50,259 nt of DNA from Bacteroidales bacterium UBA4331 (lineage in GTDB: Bacteria; Bacteroidota; Bacteroidia; Bacteroidales; Paludibacteraceae). Where the stretch lies: NCBI GenBank assembly GCA_002394395.1, contig DGTR01000009.1, positions 1-50,259 of the forward strand. Direction: 5' to 3'. A model generated the notes under the pieces. That model ran no database searches and was not told the DNA's origin. It saw only the letters and a list, made by a program, of their open reading frames with translations. Positions 1 through 7,803 of the stretch are shown here, one piece after another. How positions within the stretch are numbered: position 1 is the stretch's first letter; each line of letters starts with the position of its first letter. The translations under genes were made by a program, and so were the position numbers.

Positions 1-191
1 TTCCGCAGGTCGAGGAAGGACAACCCTGCCTCATCACCGGTGAGACGACCGGCGTGATGGAGGTGACGCTGACGGACATCCGCGACACGCACGGCAAGCC
101 TGCGCAAACAATACAAAAAGGACAATTCTTCTCGCTCAAGACGGACGGTATCGTGCGTCGCGGCGATAAACTATATTTATGGACGGAGTAA
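1..191 (+). CDS. U32 family peptidase, C-terminal end only (partial)
   Basis: This is the 3' end of a gene that begins before the window; the open frame starts at base 3 and stops with TAA at 189-191. The visible 62 residues contain GETTGVMEVTLTDIR and end in IVRRGDKLYLW. This resembles the small beta-barrel C-terminal domain of bacterial U32 peptidase/hydroxylase-like proteins (YegQ/TrhP group), which act in tRNA hydroxylation or collagenase-like roles. The catalytic part lies outside the window, so the exact subfamily cannot be given. Its stop overlaps the start of the next gene by 13 bases, which suggests translational coupling. Confidence 0.7.
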   Translation, partial: PQVEEGQPCLITGETTGVMEVTLTDIRDTHGKPAQTIQKGQFFSLKTDGIVRRGDKLYLWTE

Positions 192-832
192 CGCATATAT
201 ACACCTTGCTCTCTGCGCCGTGGTGCGCATGGATGATGCTCAATCTGCTGCTCTTTGCGTTCCTCGCAGAGGTCTTCCAGCCGGGTATCGTGACGCAGTC
301 TCCGTCGGTGGTCTTCTCACGCGGCGATCGTGTCTATAAGGACTCTCCGTCTAATTTCCCCGGGCTGCTCTTCATCTCCCTTTTCCGTCTGGGAGTGCTT
401 GCGATGGCGCTGTGCCTGTGTTTCTGCACGCTCAATCATGCGCCTCTCACGGCGTTCTTGGTGGCCGCCGGGTTGATTGTGGCGGTGGGCTTGGTGAAGA
501 CGGGGATATGCGCGCTGCTGGATTATACCTTCCTCCTCTCGCGCCGTTTTGGTGCGGCGCATGAGGCCTACAGCAACCTCATCACCGTCACGACCGTCGC
601 TCTTTATCCGGTCTTGCTCATCCTCTTGCATTGTCATAGTACCCTCGCTACAATGTGGACGATCGGCATTGTGGCGGTGCTCTTCTTAGGCGTGTGGCTA
701 TACCGCTGCGCGAGGACATATCTCGTCTCCCCGGCGGCGTTGATCTATCTCGTCCTGTATATAGCGACGGTAGAGGTCTTGCCGCTCATGGCGCTTTTGT
801 ACTTATCTGATAAAATGATAGCTTTTCTATGA
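179..832 (+). CDS. DUF4271 integral membrane protein
   Basis: A 217-residue hydrophobic protein with about six membrane-spanning stretches (roughly residues 18-33, 62-82, 92-115, 135-155, 160-178 and 185-210). Size, hydrophobicity and position directly before hemD match DUF4271, a family confined to Bacteroidetes and of unknown function. It overlaps the preceding U32 gene by 13 bases and the following hemD by 4 bases (ATGA), so the three are probably one transcript. Known: the family commonly sits beside hemD in this phylum. Inferred: a link to haem synthesis or the envelope; nothing in the sequence shows a catalytic motif. Confidence 0.75.
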   Translation: MDGVTHIYTLLSAPWCAWMMLNLLLFAFLAEVFQPGIVTQSPSVVFSRGDRVYKDSPSNFPGLLFISLFRLGVLAMALCLCFCTLNHAPLTAFLVAAGLIVAVGLVKTGICALLDYTFLLSRRFGAAHEAYSNLITVTTVALYPVLLILLHCHSTLATMWTIGIVAVLFLGVWLYRCARTYLVSPAALIYLVLYIATVEVLPLMALLYLSDKMIAFL

Positions 833-1575
833 TACAACGAATTCTTTTTTCTCAACCCCGTCCGGAGGCTGCGCATACGCCGTACTCTCGTTTGGAAGAG
901 TTGTACGGAGTGCAGTGTGATTTCTATCAGTTTATTCATATCGAAGGACTGACGGCGAGGGAGTTTCGCCAGCAACATATCAACCCGCTGGACTACACGG
1001 CCGTCATCCTCAACTCCCGTCTGGGTGCAGAGCATTACTTCCGCCTTTGCGAAGAGATGCGCCTCAATGTGCCGGATTCGATGCATTATTATTGCAACTC
1101 CGAGCAGGTAGGACTCTACCTCCAGAAATTTATCAACTATCGCAAGCGTAAGGTCTTCTTCCCCGAGCAAGGAAATAAGTTCGAGGACCTGCTGCCGGCT
1201 ATGCACCGCCGGCCGAATGAGAAATACCTCATGGTGCTCTCCGATATCCACACGGACGACCAGATCAATATGTTCGCCGAGAACTCTATCGAGGTCACTC
1301 CGGCGATCATGTACCGTACGGTCAGCACCCCCTGGCCCAAGGATAAGGACTTCAATTACGACCTCATCGCCCTCTTCACTCCTGCCGGCGTCACTTCGCT
1401 TAAGGAGAATTTCCCTGATTGGAAACAAGGCAAGACCATCATCGCTGCTTTCGGCGAAGGTACCATCCGTGCCCTCGAGGAAGCCGGTTATCGCGTGGAT
1501 ATAGAGGCAGGACAAGGCAAACCTTTTGCGTCCCTGCCTATGGCAATCGCAGATTATCTGGATAAGAATCAGTAA
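829..1575 (+). CDS. hemD: Uroporphyrinogen-III synthase
   Basis: A 248-residue cytoplasmic protein with the weakly conserved two-lobed HemD fold. The start (MIQRILFSQPRP) and the C-terminal stretch around residues 178-190 (DLIALFTPAGVTSLKENF), followed by a Gly-containing FGEGTIRALEEAG segment, are typical. HemD closes and inverts ring D of hydroxymethylbilane to give uroporphyrinogen III for haem and corrinoid synthesis. HemD sequences diverge strongly, so the call also rests on gene order (DUF4271 upstream, rnpA downstream), which is common in Bacteroidales. The start overlaps the DUF4271 stop as ATGA. No other haem genes are in the window. Confidence 0.82.
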   Translation: MIQRILFSQPRPEAAHTPYSRLEELYGVQCDFYQFIHIEGLTAREFRQQHINPLDYTAVILNSRLGAEHYFRLCEEMRLNVPDSMHYYCNSEQVGLYLQKFINYRKRKVFFPEQGNKFEDLLPAMHRRPNEKYLMVLSDIHTDDQINMFAENSIEVTPAIMYRTVSTPWPKDKDFNYDLIALFTPAGVTSLKENFPDWKQGKTIIAAFGEGTIRALEEAGYRVDIEAGQGKPFASLPMAIADYLDKNQ

Positions 1576-1604
1576 TAAAGGCGAAAGGTTATAGGCGAAG
1601 GGGT

Positions 1605-1952
1605 ATGGGGTATAGTTTTCCGAAGGAAGCGAAGTTATGCGGAGCGCAGGAGATAGCAGCGCTCTATAAGTCCGGCAAGCGATTCACGTCGTGGCCACTT
1701 CGCGTGACCTTTCAGGAGATCCCCGAGGAACAAACCCGCGTCCTCGTCTGGGCACCCAAATCGCTCTTCAAACGCGCTGTCAAACGCAATCATCTGAGGC
1801 GTCTGATGCGTGAAGCATATCGCCTCAATCAGTCGCTCTTAGGGGAGAAAAAAGTGCTGCTTGCCTTCAATTATATCGACAAAGAGGAGCAGCCCTTCCC
1901 CGTCATCGAGAAAGCCGTGCAGAAGGCGCTGCGTAAGATCAATGGAAAATGA
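1605..1952 (+). CDS. rnpA: Ribonuclease P protein component
   Basis: A 115-residue basic protein, normal length for RnpA. The family signature, a Lys/Arg-rich helix of the form KRNxxRRxxRE, is present as AVKRNHLRRLMREAYR at about residues 59-74. The N-terminus (FPKEAKLCGAQEIAALYKSGKR) carries the usual element preceding the central cleft strand. It binds the RNase P RNA and helps cleave 5' leaders from pre-tRNAs. The next gene, yidD, starts inside its last codons, a common pairing. rpmH, the usual rnpA partner in many phyla, is not adjacent here. A short GGCGAAAGG-type spacer repeat lies between hemD and the start. Confidence 0.93.
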   Translation: MGYSFPKEAKLCGAQEIAALYKSGKRFTSWPLRVTFQEIPEEQTRVLVWAPKSLFKRAVKRNHLRRLMREAYRLNQSLLGEKKVLLAFNYIDKEEQPFPVIEKAVQKALRKINGK

Positions 1953-2199
1953 TAAATTACAAATATCAACCCCTAAATGGAAAATTTTCATCCGAAAGTT
2001 TTTCCTTCTCCCCGTCTATTTCTACCGGGCGTTCATCTCACCCCTGACACCGCCGTCGTGCCGTTATACACCGACCTGCAGCCAGTACATGGTGGAGGCG
2101 GTTCTCAAATACGGACCCTTCAAAGGCGGATGGCTCGGCATCAAACGTATCCTCCGTTGCCATCCTTGGGGTGGTTCCGGCTATGACCCCGTCCCTTAA
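1942..2199 (+). CDS. yidD: Membrane protein insertion efficiency factor
   Basis: An 85-residue protein with the YidD signature: YRAFISPLTPPSCRYTPTCS near residue 28 onwards, then EAVLKYGPFKGGW and a C-terminal CHPWGGSGYDPVP. The three cysteines of the family are present. YidD associates with the inner membrane through an amphipathic N-terminal segment and assists YidC-dependent insertion. I chose ATG 1942, which overlaps rnpA by 11 bases; a longer in-frame reading from 1861 exists, but it lies over rnpA and adds a family-atypical basic stretch. rnpA and yidD are probably translationally coupled. Confidence 0.92.
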   Translation: MENDKLQISTPKWKIFIRKFFLLPVYFYRAFISPLTPPSCRYTPTCSQYMVEAVLKYGPFKGGWLGIKRILRCHPWGGSGYDPVP

Positions 2200-2239
2200 A
2201 CCCCTAATCCCTAATTCCTAATCCCTTAAACCCCTTACA
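2200..2239 (+). repeat. CCCTAAT-type spacer repeat before trmD
   Basis: The whole gap between yidD and trmD consists of degenerate copies of a 7-8 base unit, (C)CCTAAT(C), ending just before the trmD ATG. Similar units sit at 4803-4840, 32389-32400 and 37788-37800. A related TAATCCCG version is at 29176-29200, 31249-31290 and 36977-37003. Function unknown. Confidence 0.6.
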
Positions 2240-2920
2240 ATGCGTATCGATATCATCACTTGTTGCCCGGAGTTATTGGACTCGCCGCTCAATCACTCTA
2301 TCATCCAACGCGCGAAGGACAAAGGCCTTTGCGAGATCTACGTGCATAACTTACGTGACTGGACCCTCGATAAACACCGCAAGGTGGATGATTATGCCTT
2401 TGGCTTCGGTGCCGGCATGGTACTGCAGATCGAGCCTATCGACCGCCTCATCTCCCATCTGAAATCCGAGCGGGACTACGACGAGATCATCTTCACCGCC
2501 CCGGACGGCGAGCGTTTTGACCAGAAAGCAGCTAACGCGCTCTCGCTCAAACAAAACCTCATCATCCTCTGCGGCCATTATAAAGGCGTGGACCAGCGCG
2601 TGCGCGACCACCTGATTACCAAGGAGTATAGTATCGGAGATTTTGTTCTCACCGGCGGAGAGATGCCGGCGGCGATGATGACGGACGCTATCGTGCGTCT
2701 TCTGCCCGGAGCGCTCGGCGATGTCGAGTCCGCCCTCAATGACTCCTTTCAGGACGGCTTGCTCGAAGCAGGCGTCTATACCCGCCCGGCGGACTATAAG
2801 GGATGGAAAGTGCCGGAGATCCTCCTCTCGGGGCATCAGGCGAAGATTGAGGAATGGCAATACGAGCAGTCCGTCGCCCACACGCGCGAGCGCAGACCGG
2901 ACTTATTGGATGAGCAGTAA
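2240..2920 (+). CDS. trmD: tRNA (guanine-N1-)-methyltransferase
   Basis: A 226-residue SPOUT-class methyltransferase that methylates G37 of tRNAs with S-adenosylmethionine. The trefoil-knot signatures are clear: a LCGHYKGVDQRV segment around residue 111 and SIGDFVLTGGEMPAAMM around residue 132 onwards. The N-terminal MRIDIITCCPELLDSPLNHS and the FGFGAGMVLQIEP loop are also typical. Length matches the family. It follows yidD after a spacer made only of CCTAAT-like repeats. Downstream it faces a possible small RNA gene and, convergently, a C10 peptidase gene. Confidence 0.95.
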   Translation: MRIDIITCCPELLDSPLNHSIIQRAKDKGLCEIYVHNLRDWTLDKHRKVDDYAFGFGAGMVLQIEPIDRLISHLKSERDYDEIIFTAPDGERFDQKAANALSLKQNLIILCGHYKGVDQRVRDHLITKEYSIGDFVLTGGEMPAAMMTDAIVRLLPGALGDVESALNDSFQDGLLEAGVYTRPADYKGWKVPEILLSGHQAKIEEWQYEQSVAHTRERRPDLLDEQ

Positions 2921-3003
2921 AATGATGTATATCGCGAAAAATACGGATTTTTTGCAAACTGGATATTGCAATTTTATGTTTTATAACATTTTTTTTTAAA
3001 AAT

Positions 3004-3036
3004 ATTTGGTCATATCGCAAAAAAGCAGTACTTTTG
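3004..3036 (+). promoter_or_regulatory. Bacteroidetes-type promoter for a candidate short RNA
   Basis: A TTTGG box at 3005-3009 and TACTTTTG at 3029-3036 are 19 bases apart, matching the -33/-7 promoter layout seen elsewhere in the window. It points to the right, but no ordinary gene on that strand follows. Confidence 0.6.
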
Positions 3037-3041
3037 CACCG

Positions 3042-3113
3042 TGTTTTTCATGGTATTAGATTTAAGGTTAAGTAAAAAGATTGGGATGTCGGGAGACATC
3101 CTTCTTTGTTTTT
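3042..3113 (+). ncRNA. Candidate small RNA (or 24-codon ORF) between promoter and terminator
   Basis: Transcription from the promoter ending at 3036 would start near 3042 and meet a hairpin-plus-T-run terminator at 3084-3113. This gives an RNA of only about 70 bases between two convergent genes. An ATG at 3050 opens a 24-codon frame that runs through the terminator, so a tiny peptide is possible but less likely. I do not recognise a named RNA family. Confidence 0.35.
3084..3113 (+). terminator. Intrinsic terminator
   Basis: GGATGTC (3084-3090) pairs with GACATCC (3095-3101) around a GGGA loop and is followed by TTCTTTGTTTTT. It may also work for the C10 peptidase gene on the other strand, although the T-run on that side is weaker. 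Confidence 0.6.
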
Positions 3114-4797
3114 ATAACCTTTGACCCTTGGAATCGTATAGATCTTTCCCCTTCAGGATAAACAACTGCCCGTCACGGAGATATTTCTGCGCCGCAGGAT
3201 CAGCCGGTTTGACGATCGGTGCGTCGATGCCTTGTTCTTCTCCGGGTGCAGGAATAGTCGGAGGCGTGAAGTAGATGGAGTCCGAAGTGATGGTCATATC
3301 ACATCTCCATTGGCCTACCCATTTGCGGTAGATGTGTACAAAAGTATTCTCGTCAGCCATGTCCCATACGCCCATCAGAATCGTATATTCGCCTTCGGGA
3401 TATTTCTCACGGTCAGCAAAGGAGGCTTTATAGCTCAGCAGACGGCGGTAATATCCGACCTTCAGCGGATTAGCGGCCGTACTGATTCGCCTGCTCTTAT
3501 AGGGTTGCTGGTCTTTATATACCTTCATCGCCAGATTGCCTTCCCATGGCTTGAGACTCTGGTTGTGCAGGGTGTCGATATAGATAACGACAGCTGAATC
3601 GCGGTGGTAGGCTTGTTGCCCCGGGCGGATGTTTTCGCACGTGAGCGAGAGGACGTACTGACCGTCCGCATCAGGTTGGATATTCGTAAAGGCATGGATC
3701 TTCTCCGTATAAGCTTTGTTGCTCGCCGAACCGCCTGTGCCCTGGTCTTTGGGATTGAAAAGCGAGAGTTGGAAATATCCGTCGTTCTTACCTTTCCATC
3801 CCCAGTTGATATGCAGCAAGCCGTCGCTGTCGATGCCGTCGCAGACGAAGGCGTGACCGCCGTTCTCAATCGTCTTGGCGCTGAAATAAACCACTCTCCC
3901 TTGCTGCAAGTCATTCGCGATGGCGCTCATCAGCATGCTGGCACCCATGTAGTCTTTGTATATGTTCCGAATGCCCTTGTCATAGCCGAAATGCTCGATG
4001 AGGGCTTGCATCATGTCGTCGGAGTCGGCACCACTGCTCGATTCGCCGTAGTCCATCTCGCTCGCGATACCGCAATGCGACATCAGCGTAGCAACGGCTT
4101 TCTTCTGCGTCTCCGTAGCGTTCGCGTCATACACGTCGATCATGTTTGCCCAGTCGTAGGTTATCGCCCCGAAATCCGCAGCGAGCACTACGGAGTCACC
4201 GTTGGCGTTCGCCCATTTATAGCTGTTGTATCCGATGCCGTGAACGGGATAGTTATAGTGCTTCATGATCTGCGATGCAGCGGTCGCTACGCAGCCGGTC
4301 AAGCATCTCTCGTCGTTGTAGTATGGGCAGAGGTTGTTATACGGCGTTCCTTGTCCCCACTGCGTCGTGCACAGCGGTGCTACCGGCGTGTATCCGCCCT
4401 CGGTAACCCTGTACGCGTGGGCGCTCTCTGACGCACGTGCGATATCCTCTTTATAACTCTCCATCCATGCCTGCAATCCCGTCGGCAGGTCGGTCGGATC
4501 GAAACGGCCGGTCGTCGAGTAGCCGATGATCGTCGGCGTGTTGCTCTCTGCAGAGACCATCACAAAGCCTTCGCTCTCCCCGCGGTTAAAGACATAGAAG
4601 GCTACTTCGCCATTCGCCTGAACGGCAGAGTAAGCATACTCCATCGCAGTTCTCGTACCGGCGGCAGCGCGGCGAACGGAGGGGTTGTTACGGAAAAAGG
4701 AAACTGCTTCTTGAAGCGCCTCTTTCTCACTACGTGGTACACCATGCGCGCTCATACTGACTACCGCGCATAAAGCAAGTAAGATTTTTGTTTTCAT
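3112..4797 (-). CDS. Secreted C10 (streptopain-like) cysteine peptidase with pro-domain
   Basis: A 561-residue exported protease precursor. Residues 1-19 are a signal peptide. Residues about 20-125 form a Spi/pro-domain-like region that would keep the enzyme inactive. The catalytic domain carries the C10 nucleophile Cys169 in CLTGCVATAASQIMKHYNYP and the active His315 in NGGHAFVCDGI, followed by the NWGW motif at 331-334; all key residues are intact. After a C-terminal beta-rich region the protein ends in a short motif (QKYLRDGQLFIL, then LYDSKGQRL). This motif is shared with two other secreted proteins of the window and probably serves export or anchoring. It lies 39 bases behind the antiporter gene and may be co-transcribed with it; the gap holds CCTAAT-type spacer repeats. 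Confidence 0.9.
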   Translation of the reverse strand: MKTKILLALCAVVSMSAHGVPRSEKEALQEAVSFFRNNPSVRRAAAGTRTAMEYAYSAVQANGEVAFYVFNRGESEGFVMVSAESNTPTIIGYSTTGRFDPTDLPTGLQAWMESYKEDIARASESAHAYRVTEGGYTPVAPLCTTQWGQGTPYNNLCPYYNDERCLTGCVATAASQIMKHYNYPVHGIGYNSYKWANANGDSVVLAADFGAITYDWANMIDVYDANATETQKKAVATLMSHCGIASEMDYGESSSGADSDDMMQALIEHFGYDKGIRNIYKDYMGASMLMSAIANDLQQGRVVYFSAKTIENGGHAFVCDGIDSDGLLHINWGWKGKNDGYFQLSLFNPKDQGTGGSASNKAYTEKIHAFTNIQPDADGQYVLSLTCENIRPGQQAYHRDSAVVIYIDTLHNQSLKPWEGNLAMKVYKDQQPYKSRRISTAANPLKVGYYRRLLSYKASFADREKYPEGEYTILMGVWDMADENTFVHIYRKWVGQWRCDMTITSDSIYFTPPTIPAPGEEQGIDAPIVKPADPAAQKYLRDGQLFILKGKDLYDSKGQRL

Positions 4798-4836
4798 ATC
4801 ATTAAATTTTAACCTCTAATCCTTAATCCCTAATCC

Positions 4837-5841
4837 TTACACCGTCCACAGCCGGTAGGCTAAATACGCTCCATATACGATGAGCAGCAACGCGCCTGCC
4901 CATCGTTGTACCTTCCGCGCCTTGTTGGTCTTCACGGCAAGCCAGACGATGATGCTTCCCATCGCCGCCATGCAGGCGTCTAACTCAATCCCTTCGTATG
5001 CCGGCAGGGGACGTATCGCCGCACTCGTACCGAGGACGAAGAAGACGTTGAAGATATTCGAGCCGAAGACATTGCCTATCGCTATGTCGGAGTTATGCTT
5101 TGCCGCCGCGATGACGGAGGTCGCCAGCTCCGGCAGCGAGGTGCCTAAGGCCACGATCGTCAGACCGATGATCGCTTCGCTCACGCCCATGCGTGTCGCC
5201 AGATCGACGGCGCTCTTGACAATCAGCTCTCCGCCGACCACCAGTCCTGCCAATCCGCCGAGAATCAGCGCGACAGCACGCCGGACAGGAATCTCCTTGG
5301 TACTTGGTACTTCGTCACTTGGTCCTTCCTCCGGGTGGTCTTTGGCATGGCGGAACGTGTTATAAAGGAAGTAGCAGAAGAACGCTAACAATACTCCGCC
5401 GCCGAGGTGACCGATACCCTTACCGGCTTCGCCGAAAGGCAATTGTATGGCAACGAGGATCAATACCAACACCCCGGCGATGATGGACATCGGGATATCA
5501 AAGTCCCGGCTGCGTTTCTGCGACACGATCGGATAAACCAACGCCGTCAGACCGAGGATGACAAACGTGTTGATGATGTTCGAACCTACGATATTTGTGA
5601 TCGCCAGATCCGTACTGCCTTCTGCTACGGAGACCATGTTCACCACAAACTCCGGCATGCTCGTACCGAAAGCCACCACCGTCAGACCGATCACGAGATC
5701 GCTGATACCGAACCGTTTGGCAATCGCCGAAGCACCATCCACTAACCAGTCCGCACCTTTCACCAGCGCCACAAATCCCACGACGATACATATCGCCGCC
5801 ACCCACCATCCGTAAGCTAATAATGACTCTATCATATCCAT
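4837..5841 (-). CDS. Calcium/sodium antiporter (CaCA family, YrbG-like)
   Basis: A 334-residue inner-membrane exchanger with the duplicated architecture of the family. The first alpha-repeat is GTSMPEFVVN near residue 59 with TNIVGSNIINT near 82. The second is GTSLPELATS near residue 233 with GNVFGSNIFN near 256. About ten membrane spans are visible. The cytoplasmic loop between the halves (residues about 168-184) is encoded by repeat-like DNA at 5299-5334 (ACCAAGT units), like the intergenic spacers of this genome. The start at 5841 is followed two codons later by a second ATG. Known: YrbG-type proteins exchange Ca2+ for Na+ or K+; the exact ions here are inferred. Confidence 0.92.
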   Translation of the reverse strand: MDMIESLLAYGWWVAAICIVVGFVALVKGADWLVDGASAIAKRFGISDLVIGLTVVAFGTSMPEFVVNMVSVAEGSTDLAITNIVGSNIINTFVILGLTALVYPIVSQKRSRDFDIPMSIIAGVLVLILVAIQLPFGEAGKGIGHLGGGVLLAFFCYFLYNTFRHAKDHPEEGPSDEVPSTKEIPVRRAVALILGGLAGLVVGGELIVKSAVDLATRMGVSEAIIGLTIVALGTSLPELATSVIAAAKHNSDIAIGNVFGSNIFNVFFVLGTSAAIRPLPAYEGIELDACMAAMGSIIVWLAVKTNKARKVQRWAGALLLIVYGAYLAYRLWTV

Positions 5842-5856
5842 ATTTGAATCTATTAT

Positions 5857-6232
5857 TTTAATCGAAAATGCGGCGTTTCGGCGCTTAATACGCCTTAGTC
5901 TAAACGCCCAAATTCGTTCTTTTGTGCAAGCCCAACGCCCGCCTTTGTCCGCTTAGCCTTCGTCCGGCACTCGATAGTGCCGTCCTACCGCCTTATAAAA
6001 ATGCGCTTCGCTTACAAAAATTCCAAAAATCCATGCGGGTGTTATTATATTTTCTTTATTTTTGTGAGGGCTGCAAGCCCGTATTTTCGGATGCAGTCAT
6101 GTTGAGCCCTATCAAGGGTCTCAACGGCGGAAAGGAGTAGTAAGACGCGCTGCAAGCTCGCTTGTGAGCGCGGGTTAGTAGTCGTTTACGCTCAGGCCGC
6201 GTGGGCCAAAATGACTGCGCATTTTCGATTTA
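5857..6232. mobile_element. Candidate MITE-like element, 368 bp with 12-bp inverted ends
   Basis: The segment 5861-6228 begins with ATCGAAAATGCG and ends with its exact reverse complement, CGCATTTTCGAT. It is flanked on both sides by TTTA (5857-5860 and 6229-6232), which looks like a 4-bp target duplication. Inside are several hairpins, for example GGGCT/AGCCC at 6068-6080 and a TTGAG...CTCAA stem near 6103-6125. No credible gene is inside; a 72-codon open frame at 5922-6140 has no family features. It ends 9 bases before the ychF stop. With only one copy in the window, mobility is inference. Confidence 0.4.
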
Positions 6233-6240
6233 CATCTCTT

Positions 6241-7347
6241 TTATACGTTAAACAAGAAATGCATTATGTCTCCGTCTTGCACGAGGTAGTCCTTGCCCTC
6301 GATGCCAAGTTTGCCGGCTGCGCGGCATTGCGCCTCGCCGCCGAGCGCCACGAAGTCCTCGTATTTGATCACCTCCGCACGGATGAACCCGCGCTCAAAA
6401 TCCGTGTGGATGACCCCGGCGCATTGCGGCGCTTTCATACCCTCGCGGAACGTCCACGCGCGTACCTCGTCCGAACCTGCAGTGAGGAACGTACGCAGTT
6501 TGAGTAGCGCGTAAGCAGCCTTGATCAAACGGTTCACTCCGCTCTCCTCCAGACCGATCTCCTCGAGGAACATCTGTCGCTCCTCGTAACTCTCCAACTC
6601 CGCTATCTCGCTCTCTATCTTCGCTGCGAGAACAAGCACTTGCGCGTCCTCGTCTTTGACCGCCTCACGGACCTGCTCCACGTATGCGTTGCCGGTGACG
6701 GCGGAACCCTCATCGACGTTGCAGACGTACATCACGGGTTTGTTCGTCAGCAGGAAGAGGTCTTTCGCTGCCGCCTCCTGCTCTTTGTTCTCCAGCTCTA
6801 CCGTCCGGGCGTTCTTTCCTTGACTCAGCGCCTCGCGGTACTTAACCAGCACCTCTAACTGCAACTTCGCGAACTTATCCCCTCCGGCTTTGGCGGCTTT
6901 CTCGCATTTCTGGATACGGCTCTCCACCGTCTCCAGGTCCTTCAGCTGCAACTCCGCGTCGATGATCTCTTTGTCGCGCACGGGGTTCACCGTCCCATCG
7001 ACATGCACCACGTTCTCGTCGTCGAAACAACGCAGCACATGGATGATGGCGTCCGTCTCGCGGATGTTCGCCAGGAACTTATTACCTAATCCTTCACCCT
7101 TGCTCGCGCCCTTGACCAGACCCGCTATATCGACTATCTCCACGGTTGTGGGGATCACGCCGCGCTCGGGGTGACATATCTCGCCGAGCTTGATCAACCG
7201 CTCGTCCGGCACCGTGATCACACCTACGTTCGGCTCAATCGTACAGAAAGGAAAATTGGCGCTCTGCGCCTTTGCATTACTCAGACAGTTAAAAAGGGTA
7301 CTCTTGCCTACGTTCGGCAGACCCACTATTCCACATTGTAAAGACAT
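6241..7347 (-). CDS. ychF: Redox-regulated ATPase/GTPase of the YchF/OLA1 family
   Basis: A 368-residue Obg-related P-loop protein. Walker A is GLPNVGKST at residues 8-16. Switch II is DIAGLVKGASKGEGLGNKFL. The altered specificity loop that makes the family prefer ATP is in the TNKPVMYVCNVDEG region. The C-terminal TGS domain ends in KDYLVQDGDIMHFLFNV, which is almost invariant. YchF binds ribosomes and takes part in stress and translation control. Its own promoter lies at 7392-7421. Between promoter and start is a 29-base AT-rich repeat that recurs inside the phosphatidylserine-decarboxylase-like gene. Confidence 0.97.
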   Translation of the reverse strand: MSLQCGIVGLPNVGKSTLFNCLSNAKAQSANFPFCTIEPNVGVITVPDERLIKLGEICHPERGVIPTTVEIVDIAGLVKGASKGEGLGNKFLANIRETDAIIHVLRCFDDENVVHVDGTVNPVRDKEIIDAELQLKDLETVESRIQKCEKAAKAGGDKFAKLQLEVLVKYREALSQGKNARTVELENKEQEAAAKDLFLLTNKPVMYVCNVDEGSAVTGNAYVEQVREAVKDEDAQVLVLAAKIESEIAELESYEERQMFLEEIGLEESGVNRLIKAAYALLKLRTFLTAGSDEVRAWTFREGMKAPQCAGVIHTDFERGFIRAEVIKYEDFVALGGEAQCRAAGKLGIEGKDYLVQDGDIMHFLFNV

Positions 7348-7349
7348 GT

Positions 7350-7378
7350 ATGATTTATGATTTCAAATTTATGATTTA
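7350..7378 (-). repeat. 29-nt leader repeat, second copy inside a coding region at 32223-32251
   Basis: Read on the minus strand, this stretch immediately upstream of the ychF start matches 32223-32251 at 28 of 29 positions. The second copy is inside an open reading frame. The unit is a set of AAATCATA repeats with one TGA interruption. Confidence 0.75.
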
Positions 7379-7391
7379 ACAAATTAGCGTG

Positions 7392-7421
7392 CAAAGATAC
7401 TGCTTTTTTTTGAGATATGCA
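7392..7421 (-). promoter_or_regulatory. Promoter of ychF
   Basis: On the minus strand TATCTTTG (7392-7399) is preceded at 19 bases by a TTGC-type box near 7418-7421. The layout matches the Bacteroidetes -33/-7 consensus; transcription would begin about 35 bases before the ychF start. Confidence 0.75.
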
Positions 7422-7448
7422 AATTTATTTGCAAAAATACATCCAAAA

Positions 7449-7492
7449 GCGCGTGATTAGCGCGTGATAACCGGGTGATTACCGCGTGATTA
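7449..7492. repeat. Four tandem 11-bp repeats upstream of ychF promoter
   Basis: Four head-to-tail copies of an 11-base unit, GCGCGTGATTA, GCGCGTGATAA, CCGGGTGATTA and CCGCGTGATTA, fill 7449-7492. The core is CGTGAT(T/A)A. The spacing is close to one DNA helical turn, so the copies present the same face. They lie about 50-95 bases upstream of the ychF -7 box and about 165 bases upstream of the divergent LRR-gene promoter. Confidence 0.7.
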
Positions 7493-7552
7493 CTGCGACA
7501 TTTATATGACGAAAAATGGAGAGCGGAAGGACGAGTCTTAACGTAAGCGATG

Positions 7553-7577
7553 CAAAGATATACAAAATTTTTCAAAT
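7553..7577 (-). promoter_or_regulatory. Possible second leftward promoter
   Basis: TATCTTTG on the minus strand at 7553-7560, with a TTGA-like box near 7572. It would transcribe across the 11-bp repeats towards ychF. Weaker -33 box than the proximal promoter. Confidence 0.4.
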
Positions 7578-7633
7578 ATCCAAATTTTCAGCCTCAAAAA
7601 ACAAGTAAAAATAGCAAAAAGCAGTAAAAATAC

Positions 7634-7664
7634 TTGCATATGTCTGAAAAAAGTTGTACCTTTG
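7634..7664 (+). promoter_or_regulatory. Promoter of the LRR protein gene
   Basis: TTGC at 7634-7637 and TACCTTTG at 7657-7664, 19 bases apart. The -7 box overlaps an inverted repeat, ACCTTTGCA (7658-7666) and TGCAAAGGT (7669-7677). The resulting 5' leader would be about 330 bases long. Confidence 0.75.
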
Positions 7665-7803
7665 CAACTGCAAAGGTTTATAACCTCCAGTTACTCACAG
7701 ACGTAAAACAAGAGCGCTGCCACCGACAGCGTAAAAAGCGGTGAAAAATATATAGATATATAGGTGCAAGCGAGCATCAAGAAAAGCGTAATAAGCCGAA
7801 ACT

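Noticed and set aside
5922..6140. A 72-codon frame inside the MITE-like segment
   Set aside because: No known domain, and the sequence is mostly hairpins.
7449..7492. CRISPR array
   Set aside because: The units are 11 bases long and directly joined, without spacers; no cas genes are present.
7384..7575. A 63-codon minus-strand frame upstream of ychF
   Set aside because: It covers both leftward promoters and the 11-bp repeats; composition is that of non-coding DNA.
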